Shown in pieces: positions 1 to 7,448 of a stretch of 64,000 nt of DNA. Under the pieces are notes generated by a model that was not told where the DNA came from, did not search any database, and saw only the letters and a program-made list of their open reading frames with translations. The stretch is from NCBI GenBank assembly GCA_013361095.1, contig JAATWA010000001.1:1227001-1291000 (forward strand). The letters run 5' to 3'. The translations under genes and the position numbers were made by a program. The stretch's first letter is position 1. Each line of letters begins with the position of its first letter. This DNA is from Pseudanabaena biceps (GTDB lineage Bacteria > Cyanobacteriota > Cyanobacteriia > Pseudanabaenales > Pseudanabaenaceae).

Positions 1-85
1 GCCACTGAAAATACAAAACTCTTTAGATCATAATCACATACTACCTAATTGCAAAAGCTTTTTAGCAGTATGTTTTGAGGCTTCC

Positions 86-110
86 AAAAAATCCATCTAT
101 AGATTTTTTT
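86..110 (-). terminator. Possible terminator after the ABC permease
   Basis: An A-rich arm ending in ATC and a T-rich arm starting with GAT form a short 8-bp stem about 110 bases past the permease stop. It is almost symmetrical, so it could act on either strand. The stem is AT-rich, hence only moderate support. Confidence 0.4.
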
Positions 111-218
111 AGGGTTATTCTCTTCCCAGTGAATGGTATCAATCCACGAAATCACGATGCCGCGCACCTCTAATTTATTCACTTTATCACGCCTATTTTT
201 TCGGCAGGACGGGGAATA

Positions 219-1244
219 TCATTTGATGTTTTTAGGGTCAAGGGCATCTCGCAAACTATCTCCCAAGAGATTAAATGATAGCACCGTAAGTACGATTGCT
301 AGGGCGGGAAACCAAACTAGCCAAGGCTGGAGAATCAAAATCGATGCATTAGTCGATAAAGATAGCATATTGCCCCAAGAAGGATCGGGAGGCTGGATTC
401 CTAAACCGACAAGGCTAAGTACCGCCTCAACTACTATGAATCTGGGAATATCGAGGGTTGCTGAAATAATAATGAAAGTAATTGTTTGCGGTAATACATG
501 GCTGAGGATGATTCTTAGGGGACTTGCTCCCGACGCACGGGCTGACATTACGAAGGTTTGTTCTTTGATCGAAAGTACTTGACCTCGAATTATTCGCGCC
601 AATCCAGCCCATGACACAAAGGAAATGATAGCGATGATGAGAGCGAATCTTTGAGTGTTACTAATTTGTGGCGGCAAAATAGCAGCTAATGCTACTAATA
701 GATAAATTGAGGGAACAGACATAAGAATTTCGACAAACCGCATGATTAGTACATCTAACCAGCCACCCACATAGCCAGAAATGCCACCAACTATACAGCC
801 GATGGTGTAAGAGATGGCTGTACCGATAAAACCAATGAGCAGGCTGATGCGACCGCCATGGAGTAAGCGGGTAAGCTGATCTCTCCCTTGTTCGTCAGTT
901 CCTAGTAGATTTAATCTGCCTTCACCACTGATGTTAAATAGTTTGCCATTGGATAAAAGCTTTATTTTTGAAGGCTTTGAGTAATCAACAATTAGTGCGC
1001 GATCGCCTGTGTCGAGGTCAACTTTGCCTTGGGTGGTGGGATAGACATGAGCGCCAATAAACTGACCTTGGCGATCGCTCCAATAGATTTGCGTGGGGGG
1101 TAATAGTGCGCCGTTTTTAGCTGGTTCATTAACCCCATAGGGTGTAATGAAATCAGCTAATAGTGCGGACGCATAAAAAATTGTTAAAATCACGATCCCA
1201 ACCCAAGCTAGGGGATTGGCTCTAAGTCTCTTCCACCAAGTCAT
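219..1244 (-). CDS. OppC/DppC-type ABC transporter permease
   Basis: A 341-residue inner-membrane permease of the peptide/nickel/opine importer class. One membrane segment lies near residues 12-33, then a periplasmic stretch with the GTDEQGRD motif near 117-124 that is typical of OppC proteins, then five or so membrane segments. The cytoplasmic coupling loop (ARASGASPLRIILSHVLP) lies near residues 235-253 and should contact the ATPase. The substrate cannot be read from a permease. No OppB, ATPase or binding protein is adjacent, so partners must be elsewhere. The ATG overlaps the upstream stop by one base (TAATG), so it is probably translated together with the small membrane gene before it. 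Confidence 0.9.
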   Translation of the reverse strand: MTWWKRLRANPLAWVGIVILTIFYASALLADFITPYGVNEPAKNGALLPPTQIYWSDRQGQFIGAHVYPTTQGKVDLDTGDRALIVDYSKPSKIKLLSNGKLFNISGEGRLNLLGTDEQGRDQLTRLLHGGRISLLIGFIGTAISYTIGCIVGGISGYVGGWLDVLIMRFVEILMSVPSIYLLVALAAILPPQISNTQRFALIIAIISFVSWAGLARIIRGQVLSIKEQTFVMSARASGASPLRIILSHVLPQTITFIIISATLDIPRFIVVEAVLSLVGLGIQPPDPSWGNMLSLSTNASILILQPWLVWFPALAIVLTVLSFNLLGDSLRDALDPKNIK

Positions 1245-1426
1245 TAGGAACCTTTGAGTGCTTTAAAGAAATTTTTGCGATAGTTGTTATTCATCACAAA
1301 CAGAACTGGCCATAGTAAGCCTAATCCGATTTTATTACCTTCAAAGTTGGTATTCCGAAAACCTTGTACAAATCTGACCACGCCAAATATGTAGGCAATT
1401 AGCAATAAAAATCCAATTAATTGCAT
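1244..1426 (-). CDS. Small hypothetical membrane protein, coupled to the permease
   Basis: A 60-residue protein with one hydrophobic segment near residues 3-20, a second weaker one near 33-45, and a basic C terminus (NNNYRKNFFKALKGS). I do not recognise a family. The stop overlaps the OppC start by one base, which argues that it is a real gene in the same operon. It may be a small membrane accessory protein, but nothing in its sequence says so. Confidence 0.6.
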   Translation of the reverse strand: MQLIGFLLLIAYIFGVVRFVQGFRNTNFEGNKIGLGLLWPVLFVMNNNYRKNFFKALKGS

Positions 1427-1484
1427 ATCTTGATTATTTCTGTTGACTTATTAAATAGATAGGCATAGTTAGCAACTAGAGCTG

Positions 1485-1521
1485 AAATCAGTGGCGCTCG
1501 CGCAGCGTACGCCACTGATTT
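1485..1521. repeat. Imperfect hairpin
   Basis: Arms AAATCAGTGGCG and CGCCACTGATTT enclose a GC-rich loop. It lies between two minus-strand genes. It may be a small structured element or terminator remnant. Confidence 0.5.
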
Positions 1522-1562
1522 TAATTATGACTAGCTAATCATCTAAATTTAGCATCAAAAAA

Positions 1563-1597
1563 CAATTCAAAAAATGGCTTCGCCATTTTTTGAATTG
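1563..1597 (-). terminator. Terminator hairpin of the following hypothetical gene
   Basis: A perfect palindrome with 16-bp arms (CAATTCAAAAAATGGC and its complement) starts 11 bases past the stop of the minus-strand gene at 1608. The A/T runs on the outside of the stem allow termination on either strand. Confidence 0.75.
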
Positions 1598-1607
1598 CAA
1601 AGCCTTG

Positions 1608-2360
1608 CTAATTTGTAGCCACATTAAAAACTCCTGCCCATTCTTGCCATAGTCGATCGCCTAATCTTTTTCCTTCAGTGACAATTTCTTGCTCATATTT
1701 CATCACCACGCGATCGCCTAAAAAGGCGGCGGCGATCGCACTTACTTGCATGGTCACAACTGGTTGATATTGTTTGAGGGGATGTCGTTGGGCGCGTTCA
1801 GTAATGAGATGCCAACTATGGGGGCTGCTCAGAAAATAGTAGAGGCTGCTGGCGATTGGCTCTAATAGCACATCGTTTTGATCAAGGGACTGATGCGCGG
1901 AAATAGCACTGGTTCCTTGGTCAACAAATTTTTGAGCTAGTCGTAATTGAGACAGACAGAATTGAGGAGATGTGGCATTACGACCTAGCGATCCCCGTTG
2001 GGAAAAATCATGGCAAATTTGGGAAATAAAGCTGCGGGGCTTAAATTCATGACGACAGGATAAGGCGATCGCATAGGCAAGCACTATTTCTTGTATATCA
2101 GCATTGCTATGGGATTGCAGTTCTAGGAGACGGGATCGCACTTGCTGTAAGTCTTGATGCCAATATGCACCGATGGCGATCGCGATTACGGTTAAGTCTA
2201 TGTGGTCAAATGGCTGGAGATTTGATTGGAGATTTTTAAGGGAGTCATCAAATACAACTTGCGTTAATTTTGCGAAGCGATCGGCGTAGGTTTGCGGCTC
2301 AGCCCCTAATAGAGTCGTCCAGATTGCACGAAATTGACTTTTGAGAGATATCTGCGTCAT
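1608..2360 (-). CDS. Conserved hypothetical protein, mostly helical
   Basis: A 250-residue soluble protein without signal peptide or clear membrane segment. It is rich in Leu, Ala and Gln, with a central Ala-rich stretch near residues 60-110 (IAIAIGAYWH). I do not recognise a catalytic motif. HIP1 octamers within the gene and codon use like its neighbours suggest a resident gene. It stands alone between two hairpins. A degenerate ADP-ribosylglycohydrolase-like helical fold is conceivable, but I see none of that family's metal-binding motifs. Confidence 0.65.
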   Translation of the reverse strand: MTQISLKSQFRAIWTTLLGAEPQTYADRFAKLTQVVFDDSLKNLQSNLQPFDHIDLTVIAIAIGAYWHQDLQQVRSRLLELQSHSNADIQEIVLAYAIALSCRHEFKPRSFISQICHDFSQRGSLGRNATSPQFCLSQLRLAQKFVDQGTSAISAHQSLDQNDVLLEPIASSLYYFLSSPHSWHLITERAQRHPLKQYQPVVTMQVSAIAAAFLGDRVVMKYEQEIVTEGKRLGDRLWQEWAGVFNVATN

Positions 2361-2444
2361 TGGCTAATCGTAACAACAATTTTTAGCAGTTTTCATTATA
2401 AAGATGGGCTTTTGTAGCTGTGGTCACTTGCATTAGGACAAATC

Positions 2445-2497
2445 AAAACCCCAGAAGTGAGTTGCGGCGCTTCGCGCCGCAACTCACTTCTGGTTTT
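2445..2497. repeat. Long intergenic palindrome (AAAACC-bounded type)
   Basis: Arms of about 23 bp, with a 2-base CC bulge in the left arm, meet at GCGC-TTC-GCGC. It is flanked by TAGCTGTGG...AGGACAAA on the left. Similar outer sequences recur around 22.8, 28.1, 41.1 and 44.3 kb. Confidence 0.75.
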
Positions 2498-2576
2498 ATA
2501 GGGCGATTTGTTAGAAATTTTTTTTAAGGGCTTGTGTAAATGTCCGAATCGATATTACAATAAATATCCGTTAGAT

Positions 2577-2650
2577 GGCGAGCGTCGCCAAGTGGTTAAG
2601 GCAGTGGATTGTGATTCCACCATACGTGGGTTCAATTCCCATCGTTCGCC
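2577..2650 (+). tRNA. trnH-GUG: tRNA-His (GTG anticodon)
   Basis: A cloverleaf can be folded. The acceptor stem GGCGAGCG pairs with CGTTCGCC over eight pairs, with one G-U. The eighth pair is the extra G-1:C73 that marks tRNA-His. The anticodon arm GTGGA/TCCAC encloses TTGTGAT, giving anticodon GTG. The T arm holds GGGTTCAATTCCC. CCA is not encoded; only one C follows. A strong hairpin starts eight bases downstream. Confidence 0.95.
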
Positions 2651-2657
2651 CTTTATA

Positions 2658-2702
2658 AAACAAATGAGTTGAAAAGCTATGCTTTTCAACTCATTTGTTT
2701 TT
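2658..2702. terminator. Bidirectional terminator between tRNA-His and apt
   Basis: Arms AAACAAATGAGTTGAAAAGC and their complement form a 20-bp stem with a short loop, ending in a T run. It lies just after tRNA-His on the plus strand and 26 bases past the apt stop on the minus strand, so it can serve both. Confidence 0.85.
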
Positions 2703-2727
2703 TAACCAGAAAAGAGTTGCCTAGACA

Positions 2728-3249
2728 TTAGTAATTAACCAGTGACACGATGGGTACTTCTGGCAAAGCTGATCTACCATTCAAAAAGTCTAATTCAATT
2801 AAAAAACCATAGGCGACTAATTCTGCACCAGATTGTGTGACTAGCTTTGCAGTAGCGGCGGCAGTTCCACCTGTCGCAATCACATCATCGATAATAATTA
2901 CCCTCTGTCCTGCCGCGATCGCATCTTGATGTATTTCTAAACTATCAGTTCCATATTCCAAGGTATATTCGACGCGAAACACAGCTGAGGGTAGCTTCTT
3001 AGGCTTACGCACTGGCACAAAACTACAGCCTAAAGCCATTGCCAAAGGTGCGCCCAAAATAAATCCCCGTGATTCGATCCCAATCACCGCATCGATCGCA
3101 TTAATATTTAATTCTGCAAATTTTGTTTTAAAGCTTTGAATAACGGTTGTTAGCCCTTGAGGATGAGCTAAAAGTGGGGTAATATCCCGAAAAATAATGC
3201 CTTGTTGGGGGAAATCAGGAATATCGCGAATGATGTTTTTAAAATCCAT
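2728..3249 (-). CDS. apt: Adenine phosphoribosyltransferase
   Basis: Salvages adenine with PRPP to give AMP in the cytoplasm. The 173-residue length is normal for the family. The PRPP-binding signature [16 protein letters not shown] lies near residues 117-132, and the N-terminal [19 protein letters not shown] block is characteristic of Apt. The start ATG gives [14 protein letters not shown], the usual beginning. It is transcribed away from the urate-degradation operon, so purine salvage and purine breakdown sit back to back with about 260 bases between them. Confidence 0.97.
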   Translation of the reverse strand: MDFKNIIRDIPDFPQQGIIFRDITPLLAHPQGLTTVIQSFKTKFAELNINAIDAVIGIESRGFILGAPLAMALGCSFVPVRKPKKLPSAVFRVEYTLEYGTDSLEIHQDAIAAGQRVIIIDDVIATGGTAAATAKLVTQSGAELVAYGFLIELDFLNGRSALPEVPIVSLVNY

Positions 3250-3372
3250 AGGGTTGAGCGCTAGACAACTTCACAATCTTATCTATATCTGGGCGATCGC
3301 AATATTTTTTTGCAATTTCATCAAGATCCAAAACCTATAAAATATGCGTCGCGTTATGCGGTTGGCTCTGTA

Positions 3373-3407
3373 AATTAAATGGCGGCGCTTCGCGCCGCCA
3401 TTTAATT
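3373..3407. repeat. Palindrome in the apt-hpxO interval
   Basis: Perfect 16-bp arms AATTAAATGGCGGCGC and complement with a TTC loop. It lies between two divergent genes, so it is not an obvious terminator. It belongs to the general class of GCGC-TTC-GCGC palindromes in this window. Confidence 0.7.
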
Positions 3408-3478
3408 CTTGGGTTTAAATTTAGTGGCGGCAGCTATAAAAAGAAAAAAGCAGCGCTTCGCGCCTTTTGTATAGAGAC

Positions 3479-3491
3479 GTATACTGTATAC
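3479..3491. promoter_or_regulatory. Candidate operator upstream of hpxO
   Basis: GTATAC-T-GTATAC is a perfect 13-base dyad about 20 bases before the hpxO start, in an AT-rich stretch followed by AACGTATATAGG. Such dyads commonly bind dimeric repressors. No regulator gene is adjacent, so the binding protein is unknown. This is inference from symmetry and position only. Confidence 0.4.
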
Positions 3492-3512
3492 AACGTATAT
3501 AGGTTTACAGCG

Positions 3513-4682
3513 ATGTATTGCTTAAAAGCAATTGTAATCGGTGCAGGTATTGGCGGACTTACCACAGGAATCGCTCTGCAAAAAGCTGGCTACCAAGTAG
3601 AAATTTATGATCGGGTGAGAGAGTTGCGTCCCATTGGTTCAGGAATTTCTCTCTGGTCAAATGGGGTGAAAGTCCTTAACCATCTGGGCTTAGGGGAAAA
3701 GCTAGCAGCGATCGGGGGACAGATGAATTATATGGAGTATCGTCATCTCTCAGGAAATATTCTTAATCATATCTCACTGCAACCTTTGATCGATGCGGTA
3801 GGACAGCGCCCTTATCCAGTCGCAAGGCGAGATTTACAAAATGTTCTGCTTGAAGCATTTCAGTCCGTGGGCGGCAAATTGACACTGGGTAGTAAATGTA
3901 TTGGTGTAATAGAAGGATTTAGTGATGTAACTGCTAAGTTTGAAGACGGCAGTGTCGCTAAAGGTGACGTATTAGTGGCGGCGGATGGAATTCGTTCTCT
4001 TTTGCGTCAATATGTTTTGAATGAAAGTATTGAACCCAAATATGCTGGCTATGTAAATTGGAATGGTTTAGTACCAATGAGTTCAGCCCTCGCGCCCGTA
4101 GATACTTGGTCAATTTATGTAGGTGAACATAAACGAGCTTCGGTCATGCCTGTGTCAGGCGATCGCTTTTATTTCTTTTTTGATGTGTCATTGTCACAGG
4201 GTACTGTCAATGACTGCACTAATTACAAACAGGAACTAAAACACCATTTTCAAGGCTGGGCTGAGTCAGTGCAATTATTAATCAATCAAATAGAGCCTGA
4301 AACTGTCGCTCGTCTCGAAATTAACGACGTGGGACCACTCACCAAACTGGTCAAGGGAAGAGTGGCTTTGCTAGGTGATGCCGCTCATGCAACTTGTCCT
4401 GATCTGGGGCAAGGCGGCTGTCAAGCGATCGAAGATGGGTGGGTATTGGCAAATTATTTGATATCGACAAATTTAAGTGTGCCTGATGCCCTCAGACGTT
4501 ATGAGGCTGAGCGGAAAGTCCGCACTACGGAAATTGTGAATAAAGCTCGAAATCGCGCCGAAGTAATTCATGGGAAAGATCCCGAAATAACTGAGCAATG
4601 GTATCAACAACTGTCTCAGGAAAGTCCTTTAGATGTGACTAAAGCGATCGCCAAAATTATTAGCGGAGGTCCTTTACATTGA
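3513..4682 (+). CDS. hpxO: FAD-dependent urate hydroxylase
   Basis: Oxidises urate to 5-hydroxyisourate with NAD(P)H and O2, replacing cofactor-free uricase. The 389-residue protein opens with the Rossmann motif GAGIGGL (residues 11-17). Further in are the group A flavin monooxygenase blocks ADGIRSLLRQ (about 161-170) and LLGDAAHATCPDLGQGG (about 287-303). Blocks typical of HpxO itself include YAGYVNWNGLV, MPVSGDRFYFFFDV and HGKDPEITEQWY near the C terminus. It is first in an operon with uraD and puuE; its TGA overlaps the uraD TTG start. The two downstream genes act on the products of urate oxidation, which supports the substrate. Confidence 0.93.
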   Translation: MYCLKAIVIGAGIGGLTTGIALQKAGYQVEIYDRVRELRPIGSGISLWSNGVKVLNHLGLGEKLAAIGGQMNYMEYRHLSGNILNHISLQPLIDAVGQRPYPVARRDLQNVLLEAFQSVGGKLTLGSKCIGVIEGFSDVTAKFEDGSVAKGDVLVAADGIRSLLRQYVLNESIEPKYAGYVNWNGLVPMSSALAPVDTWSIYVGEHKRASVMPVSGDRFYFFFDVSLSQGTVNDCTNYKQELKHHFQGWAESVQLLINQIEPETVARLEINDVGPLTKLVKGRVALLGDAAHATCPDLGQGGCQAIEDGWVLANYLISTNLSVPDALRRYEAERKVRTTEIVNKARNRAEVIHGKDPEITEQWYQQLSQESPLDVTKAIAKIISGGPLH

Positions 4683-5200
4683 GTGCATCAACCAGTTCAT
4701 CTAAAAAGTACACGATCGCCGATCTCAATCAAATGAGCCAAACAGAATTTACGGCGGCGATCGGTTCTATTTTTGAAAACACACCTGAAATCGCCGCTTC
4801 TGCGTGGCGATCGCGTCCTTTTGAGAATGTCCCAAACTTACATCAAGTCATGGCAGATATTGTCTTGGAAATGAATAATCCTCAGCAATTAAAACTAATT
4901 TGCGCTCATCCCGATCTGGGCAGTAAGTTCAGAATGGCAGAAGCATCAGTCCTAGAGCAATCAACCATCGGATTTGATCAACTCTCGGCTGCTGAATACG
5001 ATCGCTTTCAAAGTCTCAACCAAGCCTACAAAGACAAATTTAGGTTTCCTTTTATCATTGCGGTCAGAAATCACACTAAAGACAGCATCATCGCCGCCTT
5101 TGAGCAGCGACTCCAAAATTCTACTGAGATCGAACAAAAACAGGCGATCGTCGAAATCATCGAAATTGCCCGATGGCGATTAACACTAGCTGTTGGCTAA
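4679..5200 (+). CDS. uraD: OHCU decarboxylase (2-oxo-4-hydroxy-4-carboxy-5-ureidoimidazoline decarboxylase)
   Basis: Third step of urate breakdown: decarboxylates OHCU to (S)-allantoin. 173 residues, close to the family norm of about 165-175. The catalytic-His block ICAHPDLGSK lies near residues 74-83 and the family motif FRFPFIIAVR near 121-130. The start is TTG, overlapping the hpxO stop, and is set by a good Shine-Dalgarno GGAGGT about 9 bases upstream. The 5-hydroxyisourate hydrolase (UraH) that normally acts between HpxO and UraD is not in the operon; spontaneous hydrolysis or a distant gene would be needed. Confidence 0.93.
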   Translation: MSASTSSSKKYTIADLNQMSQTEFTAAIGSIFENTPEIAASAWRSRPFENVPNLHQVMADIVLEMNNPQQLKLICAHPDLGSKFRMAEASVLEQSTIGFDQLSAAEYDRFQSLNQAYKDKFRFPFIIAVRNHTKDSIIAAFEQRLQNSTEIEQKQAIVEIIEIARWRLTLAVG

Positions 5201-5233
5201 TTATTTTACATTGCAAAATATTTGTTAATAACC

Positions 5234-6136
5234 ATGACCTACCCCAGAGATATGCTTGGCTACGGGCAGTTTGCCCCCGATCCTAAATGGAAAAATAATG
5301 CTCGTGTTGCCGTCCAGTTTGTAATTAACTACGAAGAGGGTGGCGAAACTTGTATTCTGCACGGTGACAGCAGTTCGGAAACATTTCTCTCTGAGATAGT
5401 CGGGGCAGATCCCTTTCAGGGACTACGGCATATGAATATGGAATCTTGCTATGAATATGGCAGTCGGGCGGGATTTTGGCGTTTGTATCGTATGTTTGGC
5501 GATCGCCAAATCCCTGTGACTATCTATGGTATTGCGATGGCTTTAGAACGCAATCCTGAAGCCGTCGCCGCGATGTTAGAAGCCGATTGGGAAATCGCCA
5601 GTCACGGCTATCGCTGGATTGACTACAAATATTTTGCACCAGAGCAAGAACGCGAACATTTACAAAAGGCGATCGCAATTCACACAGAAGTCACAGGTAC
5701 TCGTCCGTTAGGTTGGTACACAGGGCGGACTAGCGAACATACAAGGCGCTTAGTGGTCGAAGAAGGCGGATTTCTCTACGATTCTGATAGCTATGCCGAT
5801 GATCTTCCCTATTGGAATTATGAATATGGCAAACCCCATCTAGTTATTCCCTACACCCTCGACAATAATGATATGCGATTTGCCACATCACAGGGTTTTA
5901 ACTCTGGGGATCAGTTTTTTGCCTATTTACGCGATGCCTTTGATGTCCTCTATGCTGAGGGCGAAACTTCACCGAAAATGATGAGTATTGGCTTGCATTG
6001 TCGGCTCGTTGGTAGACCAGGGAGAGCTGCCGCTTTAGCGAGATTTTTAGACTATATCCAGAGCCGCGATCACGTATGGATTTGTCGCCGTATCGATATT
6101 GCTCAACACTGGCATCAGCATCACAAACCGAATTAA
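5234..6136 (+). CDS. puuE: PuuE-type allantoinase (polysaccharide-deacetylase fold)
   Basis: Hydrolyses allantoin to allantoate, completing the visible urate pathway. The protein is about 300 residues with the NodB-like fold. PRDMLGYGQFAPDPKW at the N terminus is the characteristic PuuE opening. EIASHGYRWIDY near residues 116-127 carries the metal/active-site His. GLHCRLVGRPGRAAAL lies near residue 255-270. I chose ATG 5234, since it places YPRD next to the start; a TTG 12 bases upstream would add four residues. It lies about 30 bases after uraD. No allantoate amidohydrolase is nearby. Confidence 0.92.
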   Translation: MTYPRDMLGYGQFAPDPKWKNNARVAVQFVINYEEGGETCILHGDSSSETFLSEIVGADPFQGLRHMNMESCYEYGSRAGFWRLYRMFGDRQIPVTIYGIAMALERNPEAVAAMLEADWEIASHGYRWIDYKYFAPEQEREHLQKAIAIHTEVTGTRPLGWYTGRTSEHTRRLVVEEGGFLYDSDSYADDLPYWNYEYGKPHLVIPYTLDNNDMRFATSQGFNSGDQFFAYLRDAFDVLYAEGETSPKMMSIGLHCRLVGRPGRAAALARFLDYIQSRDHVWICRRIDIAQHWHQHHKPN

Positions 6137-6193
6137 GAACCAAAACCCAGTAGCGCAAGCTGCGTTTGCGCTACTGGGTTTTGATTCTTAATT
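6131..6193 (+). terminator. puuE terminator palindrome
   Basis: Arms AATTAAGAACCAAAACCCAG and near-complement enclose GTAGCGCAAGCTGCGTTTGCGC and overlap the puuE stop codon. The stem is long, with only a mismatch or two. It is the likely end of the urate operon transcript. Confidence 0.8.
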
Positions 6194-6213
6194 GCTTAAA
6201 GTACAGTTACGCT

Positions 6214-6305
6214 TTACAGCCTCTTGAAACCTAAGTCGTACAGAGAAAAGTTTAAAAGTGCCGCGAAGCGGCACTTTTAAACTTTTCTCTGGGTCTCATT
6301 ACAGC
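6214..6305 (+). repeat. Family A palindromic element, right end diverged
   Basis: The left end TTACAGCCTCTTGAAACC and GTCGTACAGAGAAA match the family A frame seen at 12.5, 19.6, 27.2 and 57.5 kb. The internal 51-base palindrome (6241-6291) is identical to that at 57523-57573. The right end merges with the start of another palindrome. Confidence 0.7.
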
Positions 6306-6312
6306 GCTTTGC

Positions 6313-6387
6313 GCTTTAATCCACAAAAAACAAATAAAAAAGCTTGGCTTCGCCAAGCTTTTTTATTTGTTTTTTGTGGATTAAAGC
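6313..6387 (-). terminator. 75-base palindrome ending the 6.4 kb gene
   Basis: Arms of about 36 bp, starting GCTTTAATCCAC and ending GTGGATTAAAGC, meet at GGC-TTC-GCC. The minus-strand gene's stop codon lies inside the right arm, so the hairpin forms as soon as that gene is transcribed. This is one of the longest palindromes in the window. Confidence 0.8.
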
Positions 6388-6920
6388 AAATGACTGGTAA
6401 AAGATAAGCCTTCAATCTGATCAATGGGAACCATCCAAACCTTATTTTGATAAGGTCGCCAGACCGCGCTCATCACATAGTGATTACGCAAAGAAATAAT
6501 ATGTACATGAGGAATTCCCGAAAACTTGGAACAAGAACGCAAAAAGTCCAAGGTTCTAATCAAACGGCTATGCAAAAAAGTTGCCATTTCATCACTACAA
6601 TTTTGGCGCAACATCGGCACAACCTGCGGATCAGTATCTCCTCTTAACTCATAGATAATATGAGTTTTACCCTTGAAGTCAATCTTGCGCGATCGCAATT
6701 CCCAACCGCACATCACACCAAACCCAATTACCGCCATGCCCAAATCAATATGAAAGTCCCGCATTTGGAACTTTGTATTGCTACTCATATCAGTATGAGT
6801 GTTATATCCAGTCCACACATGAAACTTCTCTAAATTATCATCATTAATATCAACAGCAGAACGATAGGGAGAAGTTACAGCGCGGCTAATTTGGGTGTCT
6901 GAAGGTTGCTCTGGTGGCAT
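6381..6920 (-). CDS. Conserved hypothetical protein, 179 aa
   Basis: A soluble 179-residue protein without membrane segments. It has blocks WTGYNTHTDMSS, FHIDLGMAVIGFGVMCGWELRS and HVHIISLRNHYVMSAVWRPYQNKVWMVPIDQ. I do not recognise the family. The well-mixed composition, HIP1 site and a terminator fused to its stop codon support a real gene. It stands alone, divergent from the K+ channel gene to its right. Confidence 0.65.
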   Translation of the reverse strand: MPPEQPSDTQISRAVTSPYRSAVDINDDNLEKFHVWTGYNTHTDMSSNTKFQMRDFHIDLGMAVIGFGVMCGWELRSRKIDFKGKTHIIYELRGDTDPQVVPMLRQNCSDEMATFLHSRLIRTLDFLRSCSKFSGIPHVHIISLRNHYVMSAVWRPYQNKVWMVPIDQIEGLSFTSHLL

Positions 6921-7448
6921 ACTTGTCTCATGAGTTGCAGCATTTATTTCTCAAAACTATACCAATGCAATAGATGGTTATTAGCAAGATATAGAGGCTT
7001 TTTAGCCAATGAGTCGTATAGAAGCTTTGCGATTGGTGTTGTATCAGCAATTCTCCTTATGAAACCAATTTTGGGGTTTGCAGCGCCTAAGGCGCTGCAA
7101 ACCCCAAAATTGGTTTTGTGAAAGCCAGCCTAAGGCTGGCTTTCACAAAACCAATTTTTATAATGAGAATTGCTGGTGTTGTGTTTAATCCTATACTTCA
7201 GCTAGCTAGAACAATCTATAAGCTGATTAAATAGCTGGGCATAATTAAAACAGAGTCAAAACCCTTGGCGGACACTGGGCGTTCGCTACAGATTTTGGGA
7301 TTTTATATCTAACTGTGCTTAGCCACTTAATATTAAATAAAAGCTTAACATTTTTTTAATTAATGTTGTTAGTTTTTTAAAAGCTAGTCCCCGCTATAGC
7401 AGTCATCGCTATATTTCTAGCCCCAAATGCGGTAAGTGATGCACCTAC
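6921..7448. other. Intergenic region between two divergent genes
   Basis: Over 500 bases with no supportable gene. It contains a complete family C double-hairpin element at 7045-7175. Otherwise it is AT-rich DNA, including the A/T stretch 7330-7385 that probably holds the channel-gene promoter. Confidence 0.6.
7045..7175. repeat. Family C double-hairpin element (MITE-like), complete copy
   Basis: Outer ends CAGCAATTCTCCTTAT and ATAATGAGAATTGCTG are inverted repeats. Inside sit two hairpins: one around GCAGCGCC-TAA-GGCGCTGC with long flanks, and one around AAAGCCAGCC-TAA-GGCTGGCTTT. Related copies lie at 27.4, 29.7 and 43.4 kb, with a partial one at 38.7 kb. There is no coding capacity, so mobilisation would need enzymes from elsewhere. 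Confidence 0.8.

Noticed and set aside
133..582. 149-codon open frame opposite the permease gene
   Set aside because: It is the antisense shadow of the OppC permease; the permease has clear family motifs, this frame has none.
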